Source: Cavia porcellus (lineage: Eukaryota; Chordata; Mammalia; Rodentia; Caviidae). Taken from it: DNA of 64,000 nucleotides. Shown here in pieces: positions 13,262 through 23,640 of the stretch. The DNA is taken from assembly GCF_034190915.1 (NCBI RefSeq), contig NW_026947496.1, positions 54,124,501-54,188,500 of the forward strand. Reading direction: 5' to 3'. Each line of letters opens with the position of its first letter. Position 1 is the stretch's first letter. The notes beneath the pieces were generated by a model. That model saw only the letters and a program-made list of their open reading frames with translations. It made no database searches and was not told the DNA's origin. The position numbers and the translations under genes were made by a program.

Positions 13262-13388
13262 CTTTTTTTTTTCTCTTGGCGGGGGATCACATGGCGGGGG
13301 AGTTGCCTATGCTGGCCTTCAGCTTACAATGCTCCTGCCTCTGGCCCTTGAGTGCTGGTATCACAAGTACACAACGCTGGCTCAGGCC
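13262..13388 (-). mobile_element. B1-like SINE, diverged
   Basis: The sequence reads as the reverse complement of a B1 unit: a poly(T) start, GCCTATGCTGGCCTTCAGC, CTCCTGCCTCTGGCCC, TTGAGTGCTGGTATCACAAG and a final GCTGGCTCA-type block. The poly(T) stretch at about 13262-13273 is the antisense tail. No clear target-site duplication. Confidence 0.65.
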
Positions 13389-15021
13389 TATGCATCCTCC
13401 TTCTAATCAAGAATTAGGATAGTATGGTCCTTTCATCCACTGCAGATGTGTCAGCATGCTGGCAGCCAGACACAAGAGTCTTGTCTTCCCTCACTGGCCA
13501 CACAGGGGACCTGGACTTCTGTAATTGCATTCTGAAGGCTATGCCGTCTTTGCACTTGCATTCCTTAAACCTACCCACATGGAAGCAGACTAACCTCGTG
13601 AAGTTCAAATCTGAAATGTTTGTTCTATTCCCAGAGAACTTTCCCACCACCTTTTACTATTTTTAACATTAGATTTCACGTCAAAATTGTTATAAATGCT
13701 TAATGTTACATGCTTACCGGATGTATTCCATGCCCTAGTTTAAACATTTCTTAGCTTGCTAGGGCTGAGAGAGTCATACTGCAAAGCCCATAGGTACACA
13801 GAAGCCCTTCATGTCACCTATTACCTCTTCTTGTGGTCAAAACACGTGCAGATCCTTGACTCCCGCTCTATCATTGCACAGAGGTAGCCTGCACTCAATT
13901 ATACTGCCCCCTTCTTCCTTAAGAAGTCCTGCCTGTCCACATAACTGGGACAGAAGTGCCATTTCCTCAAGATGTATTCGCTCACCTGTCTTTAGACAGA
14001 TGCTCCCTTCACTTCTTCCGTTAGTACAGTTTTTCTGGGGTACAGGAATGATTCCACATTACAATAGTCTGCTTACTAGTTTCTCCTGCTAACCTTAAAG
14101 CCAATTCTATAAAAGGTACTTCAGTGATCAAAGTTGAAGAAGTCTAGTAAACAAATTTAATAACCATTTCTCTTTCTTTGATTCTCTCACAAAAATCCAA
14201 TCATCTTCATCTTCGTTCCTTTCCCCACTACAGCTGTTCAGCAACACACAGTCAAGCAGATCGTGTCTGCATAGTATTTGTTCACATCTCTGAAGACAGA
14301 AGAAATGCATCATGGCTGATGTTTTCTGTGAATGACTGAGATGTAATTTGAACAAAAACTCTTACGGTCTTTTGAAGTAAAATCACCTTATTGTTCATAA
14401 TACAGTGCAAAGGAAATAGAATGAAAAAGGTATACGAATTTAATCCAATCGACTTTATAAATAAGAATTAAGATTCAATATGCACCAAAAATATAATTAC
14501 CCTCCCTCTACTAACAGCACCCTAAATCAGACACGCACACACTCATGCATGCGCGCGCGCACACACACACACACACGCAAAGCTTTCAGGTTATAAGACA
14601 ACTTTGCATTAAGGTCTTAGATGAGCCAAAAGGTGGTCTGCTTAACTTCAGCTTTAATAATACCGTCAGGCATCTTGCCTCAAGTAGCTCAAACTTTACA
14701 ATCAGTTCTGCAAAGCAGTGTGGAAAGAGAGCTGTCATGGATCAAACGAGTGACCTCTGATCCTTGGCAGATTTGGTAATGGCATTAAAACATGAAATCT
14801 GATGCCAGACAGCCACAGCCCCAGACTCAAAAAATGGCACCTCTTAAGTTACCAAAAGACCAAAGCCAACCTTTAGAAATGTGAGACAACCAGCCAAGCT
14901 ACACAGTGCATATGAGAGCACAGAATATTCTCTCTGCTATTGAGATACCCAGAGACCCAGAAATCAAAATGTCAAGAGTAATGTGTTTCTGATGATACAA
15001 TTAAAGATTCATTCTTACCCT
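13389..15021. other. Unique and possibly old LINE-derived DNA
   Basis: No gene recognised. 13790-14010 is CT-rich and resembles the L2 3' portion (a CCTTC..GAAGTCCTGCCTGTCC series), but too weakly for a firm call. 14140-14340 contains two open frames with no recognisable content. Confidence 0.25.
14531..14578. repeat. Compound (CG)n(CA)n microsatellite
   Basis: An alternating purine-pyrimidine run: ACGCACACACTCATGCATG, then four to five GC steps, then about ten CA units. Methylated CpGs normally decay, so the intact CG steps are noteworthy. The composition is classic for Z-DNA formation. Confidence 0.95.
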
Positions 15022-15118
15022 TTTCCAGTGATTATGAGTAGGCTGAGACATTTAACTTCTATGATCTTTGATTTTTCCCTCTATTAAATGGGGTAATAAG
15101 ATCTGTATAAGCCTAATC
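15022..15118 (+). repeat. MIR SINE fragment
   Basis: A segment order of 'CTGAGACATTTAACTTCTAT', 'TTTTTCCCTCTATTAAATGG' and 'GGTAATAAG' matches the MIR core (the ACTTAACCTC, TTTCCTCATCTGTAAAATGG and GATAATAA blocks). Diverged, no flanking duplication. Confidence 0.5.
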
Positions 15119-15209
15119 TGATGTTTTACATTCATTGGTCAGATTTTTATTTATTTGTGTAGGTATATGGAAGTGTGTGAACTATAGATGATAATTTCTG
15201 GTACTACTC

Positions 15210-15335
15210 CTGTATCATTCATTTGCTCACTCAGCAATTCATTCAGTAATTTAGTGAATATCACTCTGTCATAAGGAATGTAATTACAAATAAAGTATGG
15301 CCCCTGACCTCAAGGAGCTCAAAGTCAAGATCTGA
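15210..15335 (+). repeat. LINE-2 3' region fragment
   Basis: The run 'TCATTCATTTGCTCACTCAG', then 'CAATTCATTCAGTAATTTAG', a 'TGAATATCACTC' block, and later 'CCCTGACCTCAAGGAGCTC' follows the usual L2 order (ATTCATTCA repeats, ATATTTATTGAG, TGCCCTCATGGAGCT). It is old and non-coding. Confidence 0.5.
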
Positions 15336-15384
15336 GCTAGCCAAATGGTAGTGATTAGCTACATGAGGTTCTTTACATTTAAAG

Positions 15385-15535
15385 TAATTAAAACTAAAGA
15401 TTTGGTTCTGCCATTGTACTAGTCATGTTTCCAATGCTCAAGAATCACATATGGCTAGCAGCCAGAGCTAGTGGATAATGTAAAAATACACTTCCATCAC
15501 TGCAGAAAATTCTGCAGGCCAGCATTGGTTTAGAG
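15385..15535 (-). mobile_element. hAT-like MER-type DNA transposon relic
   Basis: On the plus strand this gives 'CACATATGGCTAGCAGCCAG' and later 'ACTTCCATCACTGCAGAAA' followed by 'ATTCTGCAGGCCAGCATTGG'. This order matches the reverse complement of a common short non-autonomous hAT family in placental mammals. I am not certain of the family name. It is a fossil, with no transposase. Confidence 0.45.
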
Positions 15536-15941
15536 GACCAAGACTTTCAAGTAGAGTCAGTAGGTACATTTCAACATTCTGTAAGTAGCAAACTGGCAGA
15601 AGAAAAGATTTCTCATGATGGTAACATCCTTTAAGAATCACAAGGCTTTGTTTCTTTAAGCATGGGTAGGGGAGACAGGTGCCCACATATAAAGACACAG
15701 AGCCATCTGTGGAATTCTGAGTTCCAGGAGGGCAAGCTACTCCCTACCAACGAATCGAGTGTATGGAGAAGCAGTAGTTAAGAGGTAACCTGGGGGAAGG
15801 GTTACAATCCAACTAACTCCAAAGCCTCACCCATCAAACCTGGAGATTGGACTCAATTTAGAAGACAGCGACACTGTGCTATTACTAGGATGATCACTAC
15901 ATATATTTTGTAGAAAACTAGTTATGCTCACAAGATAGAAC
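15536..15941. other. Unique non-coding DNA
   Basis: A short unique stretch between two fossil hAT pieces. No exon or repeat recognised. Confidence 0.3.
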
Positions 15942-16057
15942 AGTGATTGCAAACTCTCATGATATACATGAGAACTCCTCAGGAAAGCTTGTAAAAATGC
16001 TGATGGCAGAACCCTTATCCCAAGTGAATTCAATCCATTTCTGGGCATGGGGCTACA
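15942..16057 (+). mobile_element. MER5A-type hAT relic
   Basis: It begins 'AGTGATTGCAAACTCTCATG' after a C, then 'ACATGAGAACTCCTCAGG', 'AAAGCTTGTAAAAATGCTGA' and 'CCATTTCTGGGCATGGGGC'. This matches the MER5A order (CAGTGGTTCTCAAAC, CATCAGAATCACC, GGCTTGTTAAAAC, GGTCTGGGGTGGGGC). It is a non-autonomous element of placental age. Confidence 0.6.
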
Positions 16058-17581
16058 GGGCACAGGGATGCTGTCCCAGCAACGCCATTCATTGGCTGCA
16101 TGGACTTTGACTCTGAGCTTCAATTTCATCAGAGAAAGAAAGATGAACTAGAACTAGATGCTCCCAAGTGGCTCCCCTAGTTTGAAGATTCTAAAGTACA
16201 TTTTCCAGAAAAGAAATCACACATATATTCTATAATGATTTTCCCCACTTATATATATATATATATATATAATATATTACAAAATTTGTATTCCTCTGCA
16301 TTCAAGAACGCATTCCAGAGACTATAGACATGTATTTCAGACATTGTATACAGATTTCAAAATTGCGTACATCATCGTCATTTGTCTTAAAGTTAGTCAT
16401 CAAAGAAACACACTCAACACATAGTTTAATTCTTAACATCAGTGTTACAGTATTTCTCTTCTGTAAAGTTAAAATGAGAGATGCAAAATCCAGTGTCCAT
16501 AGGGCAGAGGGTCACAGTAATCAGCAAAGCAATGCCGAGGAGAATGACAAAACCTAGACCATGCCCCACCCAGGAGGGTGCCATCACCCAGATCCAAGCT
16601 TCAACTGCCATCTAGGACAGTGGTCCTGCCACTTCTCTGACTCTCTCACAAAGTCAGAAATCCAAAATTGTCTTCAGTGAAGTTTCTTCATATTTAAACA
16701 CTGGCAATAACTCAAAATTATTTTCAAGTATTCTGCAGACCAATTGCAACAGGTCTGAACCTGCCAGTTTATGCTGTGCTCTAAAGCATGCCATCTTTCT
16801 GGGGTTTTTAAACCTTAAAAGCATAAGACATGTGTAAAATAAGAAAGAAATCCTCTTACGCCTCTAAGACAGTCTGACTGGCGGTTTGAGTGTGAGTGCG
16901 TTTTGAGCAGTAATCCCAGCACAGCACTTGGTGTTACCTTTATGCTGAGTATCTAGAAAGAAATCTCCTGTAAATGGCATTTGTTCCTATGAAACATCTG
17001 TGGGGTTGGAATGGAGAAGAAAATACCCGATAAATGAAGTCTCTCAGTACCAAATATCAGGTGCACTGTATCATCTAGCAATAAAAATGTGACGGTTTAT
17101 ATTCTGATGATAGCAGCCATATATCTGTCTCTCACTAGATGCAAAATAGAAAAAGTGTTTATTTGGCATCAACAGCACTCTTTCTGCCCTTCAAACAAGG
17201 AGAAAACCTTTCATTACACCTCCTTTTTTAAAACACAAATTACTGAGTGTCTGGCACACATTAGAAGGACGAGGACAAGTGTATTTCAGCTATGCCATTA
17301 CCCTCTTCTTCAAAGCGTAAGGAAATGTGATCTGCTACCACATCACCTTAACTGGGGATAAAGAGCAAAGGAGAGGCACTGACAGAAACAGCAAGACTGT
17401 AAGCAGAGGAGTTGGCCTGTACATTACTCGCGGGGACTTCATAGGAGAAAAACGTAAGAGAAAAGCATGCAAAAAAGCCCAGATGAAAACCAAGAATCAA
17501 GTAATTATTACAGATGCTTCTTGACTTATGATCAGGTTTCTTCTCCATAAGCCCACTTACGTTATTGTAAGCTGAATCTGG
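16058..17581. other. Unique non-coding DNA with a (TA)n patch
   Basis: No gene supported. A short (TA)n run lies at 16249-16272. 16330-16560 holds two opposed open frames with no recognisable protein, and 16800-17330 is unique. Nothing resembles a splice-bounded exon of a known gene. Confidence 0.3.
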
Positions 17582-17712
17582 GATTGATGGTGCAGGCCTA
17601 TAATGGGATGCTGAGGCAGGTGGATTGCGAGTGTGAGGCTAGCCTGAGATATATAACAAGACTTTGGAAAGAAAGAGAGAAAGAGGAGGGAAAGAAAGGA
17701 GGAAGGAAAGGG
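17582..17712 (+). mobile_element. B1 SINE fragment with GA-rich tail
   Basis: 'GATGGTGCAGGCCTATAATG' then 'GGATGCTGAGGCAGGTGGAT', 'GCCTGAGATATATAACAAG' and a purine tail (GAAAGAGAGAAAGAGGAGGG-type) at about 17676-17712. It is a B1 monomer with its tail mutated into a GA-rich simple sequence. It overlaps the end of the longest minus-strand frame in the window, which makes that frame unlikely to be a gene. Confidence 0.75.
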
Positions 17713-18474
17713 GTAAAAACAAAATCAGTTGAAAATGCACTGAATACACCCCTAAGCAACCAAACTTCCAAAGTAGCTACACAAAACCCCATAGACATGC
17801 AACCGTTCTCTGAGATCCAGTGACTGATGGAAACCGTGGCTAACTGCTGCTGCTGCCCAGAATCACTAGAGAGGGTCAGACTGCATACTGCCACCTGAGA
17901 AAAGTTAAAATTTAAAATCAGAAGTAAAGTTTTAGTGACTACAGAACAATTTTTAAACATCTTAAAATCACAAAAAAAAACCTGCTGATGACCACTTGAA
18001 TTCCGTAACAACTGTAATAGCAGCACTGAGGGTGTCTTTTCTCTCAACATGAAATCTGCGACAGGTCCCTCAAGAAGGGGACTTTTTCAAAAAAGAAAGG
18101 AAGATAGAATCTGAAGTCAAGTATTTTGGCACACGATCTGATTCCTCAAGGCAGAATGCGGTACCAGCTTCCTTATCTAAAGAATTTGCTCCAAAGAAGA
18201 CTTCTTGTCCTGCTCATTGGTTTATGGTTTAGTTTGGAAAAGGATTTCTAAGCAAATCCCTAAATTCTACCTATAGATAACAAAGACAGGGAAGCAAGCA
18301 AAGGATGCAAAAGGTGGGAGACATGGGCTATGAATTGCTTGGTACATGAAATCTAAATCTGCAGGAAGGAGAGAAAACAGTCAAGAAATCAAATTATAAT
18401 GGAAATAAGAGCAGAATAGGGTGGTAAGAATCAATATTAAATGTGTATCAGGCATAACACTACACCTTTCCTAC
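17713..18474. other. Unique non-coding DNA
   Basis: No gene. The 150-codon minus-strand frame running through it starts in unique DNA, ends inside an antisense B1 and has no recognisable domain. Confidence 0.3.
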
Positions 18475-18590
18475 CCCAACAGATGAGGAAACTAAGGCCC
18501 AGCAAGGTAAACCAGTCCCAAGTCATACAGCTAATAAACGGTAAATCACACTCAATTCTAGAATCCAACATGCCAGTCACCATGAGACTC
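18475..18590 (-). repeat. MIR SINE fragment, antisense
   Basis: The plus strand reads 'ACAGATGAGGAAACTAAGGC', 'CCAGCAAGGTAAACCAGTCC' and 'CAAGTCATACAGCTAATAAA', then 'ATTCTAGAATCCAACATGCC'. This is the well-known antisense MIR order (GATGAGGAAACTGAGGC, GGTCACACAGCTAGTAAG). Well preserved for its age. Confidence 0.7.
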
Positions 18591-19462
18591 TGTCTTGCCA
18601 AAGTTGAGACTACTAATCAATACTGAGCAAAAGGAACAAAAGACCAGACCACAAGCAAAAGAAAAAAGTAAGACTTTAGAAGCACTTATGAAGCGGAGAG
18701 TTCCAGGGATATTTGGATCAATCAGGGAAGGAAAAGTCTGAACTGAGGGAAGTGCAGGTCCTGCTGTCCTTTTAAAGAGGGGTGAAGCAGACTCACACTC
18801 CTGAATTAAACTGCCTTGGTACAACACACAACTCTCCTGCTCTCTCAGTTAGCCAGCTGCAACAGAATCAGACTGGGTTCAAGTCATGAAATATGACCAC
18901 CCATCAATTTCCCAGAACAAATTCTCAACAGAGCCAATGACTTGCTGGAAGGGTTTTAATTCTATCACATGTAAGTGTATATGTGTGTACCTGTGTGTTT
19001 ACTGAAGACAAGTTGTATCTGAATCTCAAAATACCTCTAATCTAACTCTCACTCTTACACTAATTGTAACTAGCTCTTTCAAACTTAGGCACACATGTAT
19101 GTCTATATTTTTATTACCCAAATGTGGCAATGTTTTCCTAGATACTGCCCCAACCTTTCCATTCATGACAGTAGACCACCAAGACCTTAAACACAGTCTT
19201 CGACAACACCAGAAAGTTTGTTCACTCTTACGGTAGAGGTCTCAAATGATTTTTCAATGGTGAGATAAACAGTGATCAAGGTGCACATGAGCAGAGCTTA
19301 TGGTGGGTGCCAATACTCTTTCATTTAAGGAAGCACATGAATCTGACAAACCCAGAAACCTACTCCTGAAGTACTGCGCTTGGTGGTTTAGACTGCATTT
19401 GGTAATATGAGAGAACTTTTCCACCTTTCCACTAGAAAACTGCCAGGTCCTGCCATCAAAAT
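18591..19462. other. Unique non-coding DNA
   Basis: No gene or classifiable repeat found. Confidence 0.3.
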
Positions 19463-19580
19463 ATTACTCCTTGGGGCTGGGGATTTAGCTCAGCGGCATA
19501 AGCACCTGCCTTGCAAGCAGGCAGTCGTGAGTTCGATCCCCGGTACCGATAAAAAGGAAAAAGAAAAAAAATTACTCCTT
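19463..19580 (+). mobile_element. Young-type ID SINE with 10-bp target-site duplication
   Basis: An almost consensus ID unit: GGGGCTGGGGATTTAGCTCA from 19473, an anticodon-arm palindrome CCTGCCTTGCAAGCAGG, a B-box-like GAGTTCGATCCCC and the terminal GGTACCGATAAAAA, then an A-rich tail. The bases ATTACTCCTT flank it at 19463-19472 and 19571-19580. Few differences from the other young copies here suggest recent insertion. Confidence 0.95.
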
Positions 19581-20679
19581 GCTTCTCCTGACTTACTTTA
19601 CATAGGTGAGATCTGCTAGAGCTCACGGTAGCAACACAGAGGGCTTCAAAGATCAAGCTGTCTGATTTCTCTGGGCAGCTTTCTGAGTATATCTCTGTCT
19701 ATGTGGCAGAATTCTGGCTGAGACCTGTCTTTAATGCAATCTCACACACAGCAGTGAAGATGTGAGAGGAAGAAATGGACAACTCTTATCTACTGTTAAT
19801 CACGGTAGCTGCCATAGGAGCTCAAAGAATCTGCTGGTTTTGGGATGGGCAGGCTGGTTCCAGGTGGTCCTCCATACAGCCCACCCATAATTGACTGTGG
19901 GTCTGAGACCTGAGCCCCAGTGTATAGCTGTCTCATCACCTGACAGATCAGTTGTAATGGCTGCAAAAGTTGGAATGAAAGTCCCCTCCCCATACACTGA
20001 GGTAGCCTTTAACAAAGTCTAGAAACTTTGTGGCATTCAATAGACAACATGGAGTGTCTATCCTGGGGTATGAGGTAACAGGATACTTAAAAAATTTAGA
20101 AAAAGGGTATATCCCAAGCACTATGGAAAAAATTAACATTTGTAGGTAGAAGACATGAGGGTACCAACAATGATTATCTAATTGTGGTTTGAGGCCTACT
20201 ACTTAAATTCATGCAGTAAACCACAAGGAGATGTCTTGGCACAATTCTAGAAACATGTACCACTAGAGGAACTGGCAATATATGTGTCCCAAAAAAAGTA
20301 TATATAATCTAAGGCACATTTTAATATTTGATATTGGAATAAGATGATTTTTATTATCACGTAAGTGTTCATTTGACAAGATAGAAGTCACTTATAAATA
20401 AAAAATATGTAAGAAATATACATACTCTCATAGTAGGAAAAAAAATCTTGCCCTGGAGCACACAACGTGAGGCCGATGTAAAGTATCATGGGACCTGCTC
20501 TCAAGCTCTCTCATTCCTGTATATTCTTCTGTACTTTAAGGCAACTTCTGTTAGTGTTAAAGCCTCAGTAATCTCATTCTTCTTTTCAGGACTTTTCTAT
20601 CCTCTTGTGATTTTAATCATGTCAACAAGTCATTAAACAAGTCATTAAATGCATAATCCTGTTAAGTAAATCACTTTTT
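19581..20679. other. Unique non-coding DNA
   Basis: No gene recognised. At 20624-20647 a 12-base unit (AACAAGTCATTA) is tandemly duplicated. Opposed open frames at 19796-20015 have no recognisable content. Confidence 0.3.
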
Positions 20680-20780
20680 ATATTTTATTTATTTATTTAT
20701 TTTTGTGGTAAGGGGTTAGAATGCAGTTGCTTTCCCTGTGCTGGGTGAGCACTGCAGCATGGAGATATGGGCCCACTTCT
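20680..20780. repeat. (TTTA)n patch followed by possible antisense SINE remnant
   Basis: A short (TTTA)n run at 20684-20702 precedes 'CCCTGTGCTGGGTGAGCACT'. This vaguely resembles an antisense ID or dID middle. The remnant is too diverged for a firm call. Confidence 0.3.
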
Positions 20781-20848
20781 TACTTCTGCACTTTTATGAA
20801 ACTTCTCATTAAGACTTCAAGGTCAGGAAAAAAAATCTCTTCCAAAGA

Positions 20849-20967
20849 TGATAGTCCAGGGGGCTGAGGATTACAGTTCTGTGGCACAGCGCCAGCCTGG
20901 CAAACGTAAGGTCATGAGTTTGATCCCTAGTACCAAAACAAACAAAACAAAACAAGGTGATAGTCCA
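20849..20967 (+). mobile_element. ID SINE, older type, with 10-bp target-site duplication
   Basis: The ID core runs from about 20859 to 20932 (GGGGGCTGAGGATTACAGTT, then AGCCTGGCAAACGTAAGGTC and GTTTGATCCC), ending CTAGTACC with an (AAAAC)n tail. TGATAGTCCA occurs on both sides at 20849-20858 and 20958-20967. It lacks the GATAAAAA end of the young type. Confidence 0.9.
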
Positions 20968-21670
20968 AAAAATTAGTTAGGAAAGCATGGATACTGACTC
21001 TGTGAAAACACAAATATAAAGCAGTGAGAGTTATGGGCTCAACAAAAGGGCCTACTTTTCTGTATTTATAGGAAACCACACACCTAAGAAGGGAGAAAAA
21101 TGTTAAACAATCTTTGAACAAAGCAACAGCTAAAAAGAAATTTCATTAAACACTGCCCCAAAAGCATTGTTTGCTGAGCAATTAAAATATAAATGCTCAG
21201 TAATGCTGGATTGGTACAGTAAAGTATTTTACATTCATATAATAGTGAAATATCAGACAGTCTTTAAAAATGAGACTTTGAGAGAGCGTTTAACAACATG
21301 GAAAAAATCCTCGTGATTGACCATCAGAGAAAATACATTACAAAAAAGAGGGTAGAAGCATAGTTTTTAAATATTGCTACATATCTACCAAAACAACAAC
21401 AACAACAACAAATAGAGAACAAAACCAAAACCCATGGATAACTTTACAATCAGATCAGGTAAGCAGGTTTTTTTCAAATCCTAGAACACACCCAGATTCG
21501 AGAAAGCGAACACTGCCGCATTCTATACTATTTTGAAAAACAATACTATCTAGGAGGAGAAAGGCAGACAGGTACAAGAGAGAAACTAGGAGATCAGAGA
21601 AAAAGGCCCTCGCGGTTACCAGTGAAGACTAAAAGGAAACTGTGGTGAGTCAATTTAAAACAGCAGCAGA
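20968..21670. other. Unique non-coding DNA with short (CAA)n
   Basis: No gene. A short (ACA)n run lies at about 21390-21412. The remainder is A-rich unique sequence, possibly the beginning of old LINE-derived DNA, but not firmly. Confidence 0.3.
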
Positions 21671-21835
21671 GGCTGTGCCTGATGCTGTGCACCTACAGTA
21701 CCAGCTACTCAGGAGGCTGAGGCAGGAGGATCACAAGATTCTGACTCAAAATAAAAAGTTATGGGGATATAATTCAGTCATAAAATGCTTGCAGAACATG
21801 CCCAAGACTCTGAGTTCTATTCTGAGTATTGCAAA
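21671..21835 (+). mobile_element. B1-dID dimeric SINE
   Basis: The B1 unit (TGCACCTACAGTACCAGCTA, CTCAGGAGGCTGAGGCAGGA) is shortened at its 3' end and joined through AAAATAAAAAG to a dID unit from about 21759 (TATGGGGATATAATTCAGTC, GTTCTATTCTGAGTATTGC). Diverged, no target-site duplication recognised. Confidence 0.8.
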
Positions 21836-22968
21836 CAGAAGAACACCTAGGAGCACCACCAAGAAGCTTAGGAGTTGACCAATCCAACAAAGGAGCCAGT
21901 GCAGAGAGCTCATCAGAAGAATGGGGTAGCAGGTACTTGGTGCATAAGAATCTTCACAACTGAGGTGCTGAGTCTCTGCTGTAACACAAGACTATGTAGT
22001 GAAAAAGAAATGCTAGAAATAGAATCACAATTCCATTGAGAAATTGAAAATCAAGAGATTTGGAGATGGGCCAAAAAAATAGAAAACAGAGTCCAGATAT
22101 TTTAGAAAACAAGTTGGTAGTTATCTAACTGCACAAAACAGCCCAGAAGAGGGATTTCTATATAAATTAAGCTGCTTTTCTATAGCTCAGAAAATTATTA
22201 TCACATAAATACTAGCAATAAAAAACTTCTGAAGTCAAATGCTACACAAAGTTATAAGAAAACATAAAAGAAACACAGTAACATCCTAGAGAAAATGCAA
22301 ATATATACTAGAAAAGCATGCCATTACAAGTCAATAACCTATATCAAAATGAGCTAAAAGACATTTAAAATATGATATATGGCCCAGAACAACAATATAA
22401 ACCAAAGCTGAATTAACTGAGACATGAAGGAGAAAAAAATGATTCTAAAATAAAATAGTCTAAGAAAATAAGGAACATACATTTTAGGACAGAACAAACT
22501 GATATAAGAAATAATGACTTAAAAGAACTAGAAAGTTCAATGACAAAAACTTAAAAAAGAAGTGAAGCCACAGGCATCAAGATGGGCAAAAGAATCAATA
22601 TTTAAAGAGTAAAGAAGATCCAACATTTATAAAACAGGACTCTGAACAGGAAATCAAAATGAAGGAATTGTCTAAATACCCAAAACCATAACTCAGACAA
22701 ACTTTTCTGAAATATATTGTAAAAATACAAAACTATATATTGAAAGAGAAACAGGAGACTTAAGCATATCTACCCAAAATGACTACTACTAACACATATT
22801 CTAGTAAAATTATTGGACTTAAAGCTTATTCCAATAGATAAATAAATACAGCTTATGTCAATGGAAAATACGGTAATATAAGATCCCCAAAGAAAGTATG
22901 TAAACCAATAATTTCATTCAGCAAAAAACTGTGCTTCAAGTATAAAGAGCACAGCAAACTCCTTGAAA
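21836..22968. other. A-rich DNA, probably old LINE-1-derived
   Basis: A strongly A-rich plus strand with many AAAAT and GAAAAT words is typical of L1 sense strands. It leads straight into a recognisable ORF2 piece at about 22960. I cannot align the bulk of it to a specific L1 part by eye. No gene is present. Confidence 0.35.
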
Positions 22969-23410
22969 CTCAATAATGGGCTGGGGGTTTAGCTCAGCGG
23001 CGTAAGCGCCTGCCTTGCAAGCAGGCGGTCGTGAATTCGATCCCCGGTACCGATTAAAATGAAAAAGACAAAAAAAAAAAAAAAAAAAAACCTCAATAAT
23101 GCAGGAAATATCAATAACACTTCTCACAGAACTAGAGAAAACAATCCTAAAATTCATACAGAACCAAAAGAGACCCAAAACAGTAACAGCAATGCTGAGT
23201 AACAAGAGAAAAGTGAGAGGCCTTGTAACTCCAAATTTGAAGTTATTTTACAAAGCTGCAAGTGATACATGCAGCATAGTACTGGCACAAAAACAGATGT
23301 GTAGGTCAATGGGACAAAACAGAGGATGCAGAAAAACTCCCAAAACATTCAGCTATTTGATCTTTGTCAAAGGCGACACTGAAGGAAAAACATAGCCTCT
23401 TTACTAAGGA
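22955..23410 (+). mobile_element. LINE-1 ORF2 3' fragment, interrupted by ID
   Basis: After the ID, 23102-23409 follows the L1 ORF2 region downstream of the reverse transcriptase core: 'ACAATCCTAAAATTCATACA', 'GAACCAAAAGAGACCC', 'TTATTTTACAAAGCTGC', 'ATAGTACTGGCACAAAAACA', 'GATCTTTGTCAAAGG'. Translation in one frame stays open for about 98 codons and keeps the ORF2 character, but the element is truncated at both ends and cannot be active. The L1 match probably continues just left of the ID (ending ...AAACTCAATAATG). Confidence 0.85.
22969..23101 (+). mobile_element. Very young-looking ID SINE inserted in L1
   Basis: The ID core is nearly consensus, including CCTGCCTTGCAAGCAGG and GGTACCGATTAAAATG. 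The tail carries the GAAAAAGAC motif and then about 20 uninterrupted A bases (23071-23090). CTCAATAATG flanks it at 22969-22978 and 23092-23101. Such a pure A-tail decays quickly, so this is one of the youngest insertions in the window. It splits an L1 ORF2 fragment. Confidence 0.95.
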
Positions 23411-23417
23411 TCTTAGT

Positions 23418-23518
23418 AAGATCCTATCTCAAAATAAAATATATATACATAAAGACAGTTGGGGATGTAATTCAGTGCAAAAACCCAGAGTTCGATTCCC
23501 AATACTGCAAAAAATAAA
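23418..23518 (+). mobile_element. dID unit with B1 remnant
   Basis: A B1 3' scrap (AAGATCCTATCTCAAAATAAA, here about 23418-23440) is joined by an AT-rich linker to a dID unit at 23459-23512 (GTTGGGGATGTAATTCAGTG, GAGTTCGATTCCC). This is a 5'-truncated B1-dID dimer. Confidence 0.7.
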
Positions 23519-23531
23519 ATTAATTAAAATA

Positions 23532-23640
23532 CTGATGCTAGACAGGTAGCTTGTGCCTGTAGTTCCAGCCCTATGAAGACTGAGCAGGAGGATCACTTGA
23601 ACACAGTAGTTAGAGATCAGCTTTAACATCTGAACAAAAG
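23532..23640 (+). mobile_element. B1 SINE, diverged
   Basis: 'GCTAGACAGGTAGCTTGTGC', 'CTGTAGTTCCAGCCCTATGA', 'GAGCAGGAGGATCACTTGAA' and 'TTAGAGATCAGC' correspond to consecutive B1 blocks. It lies directly downstream of the dID unit and in the same orientation. Confidence 0.7.

Noticed and set aside
17598..18050. Longest open reading frame (150 codons, minus strand)
   Set aside because: It ends inside an antisense B1 with a purine tail, has no recognisable domain and low-complexity Phe/Ser-rich sequence near its end.
19473..19548. Possible functional tRNA-Ala gene
   Set aside because: The anticodon arm folds, but the acceptor and T stems do not pair well. The unit has an A-tail and target-site duplication, so it is an ID SINE.
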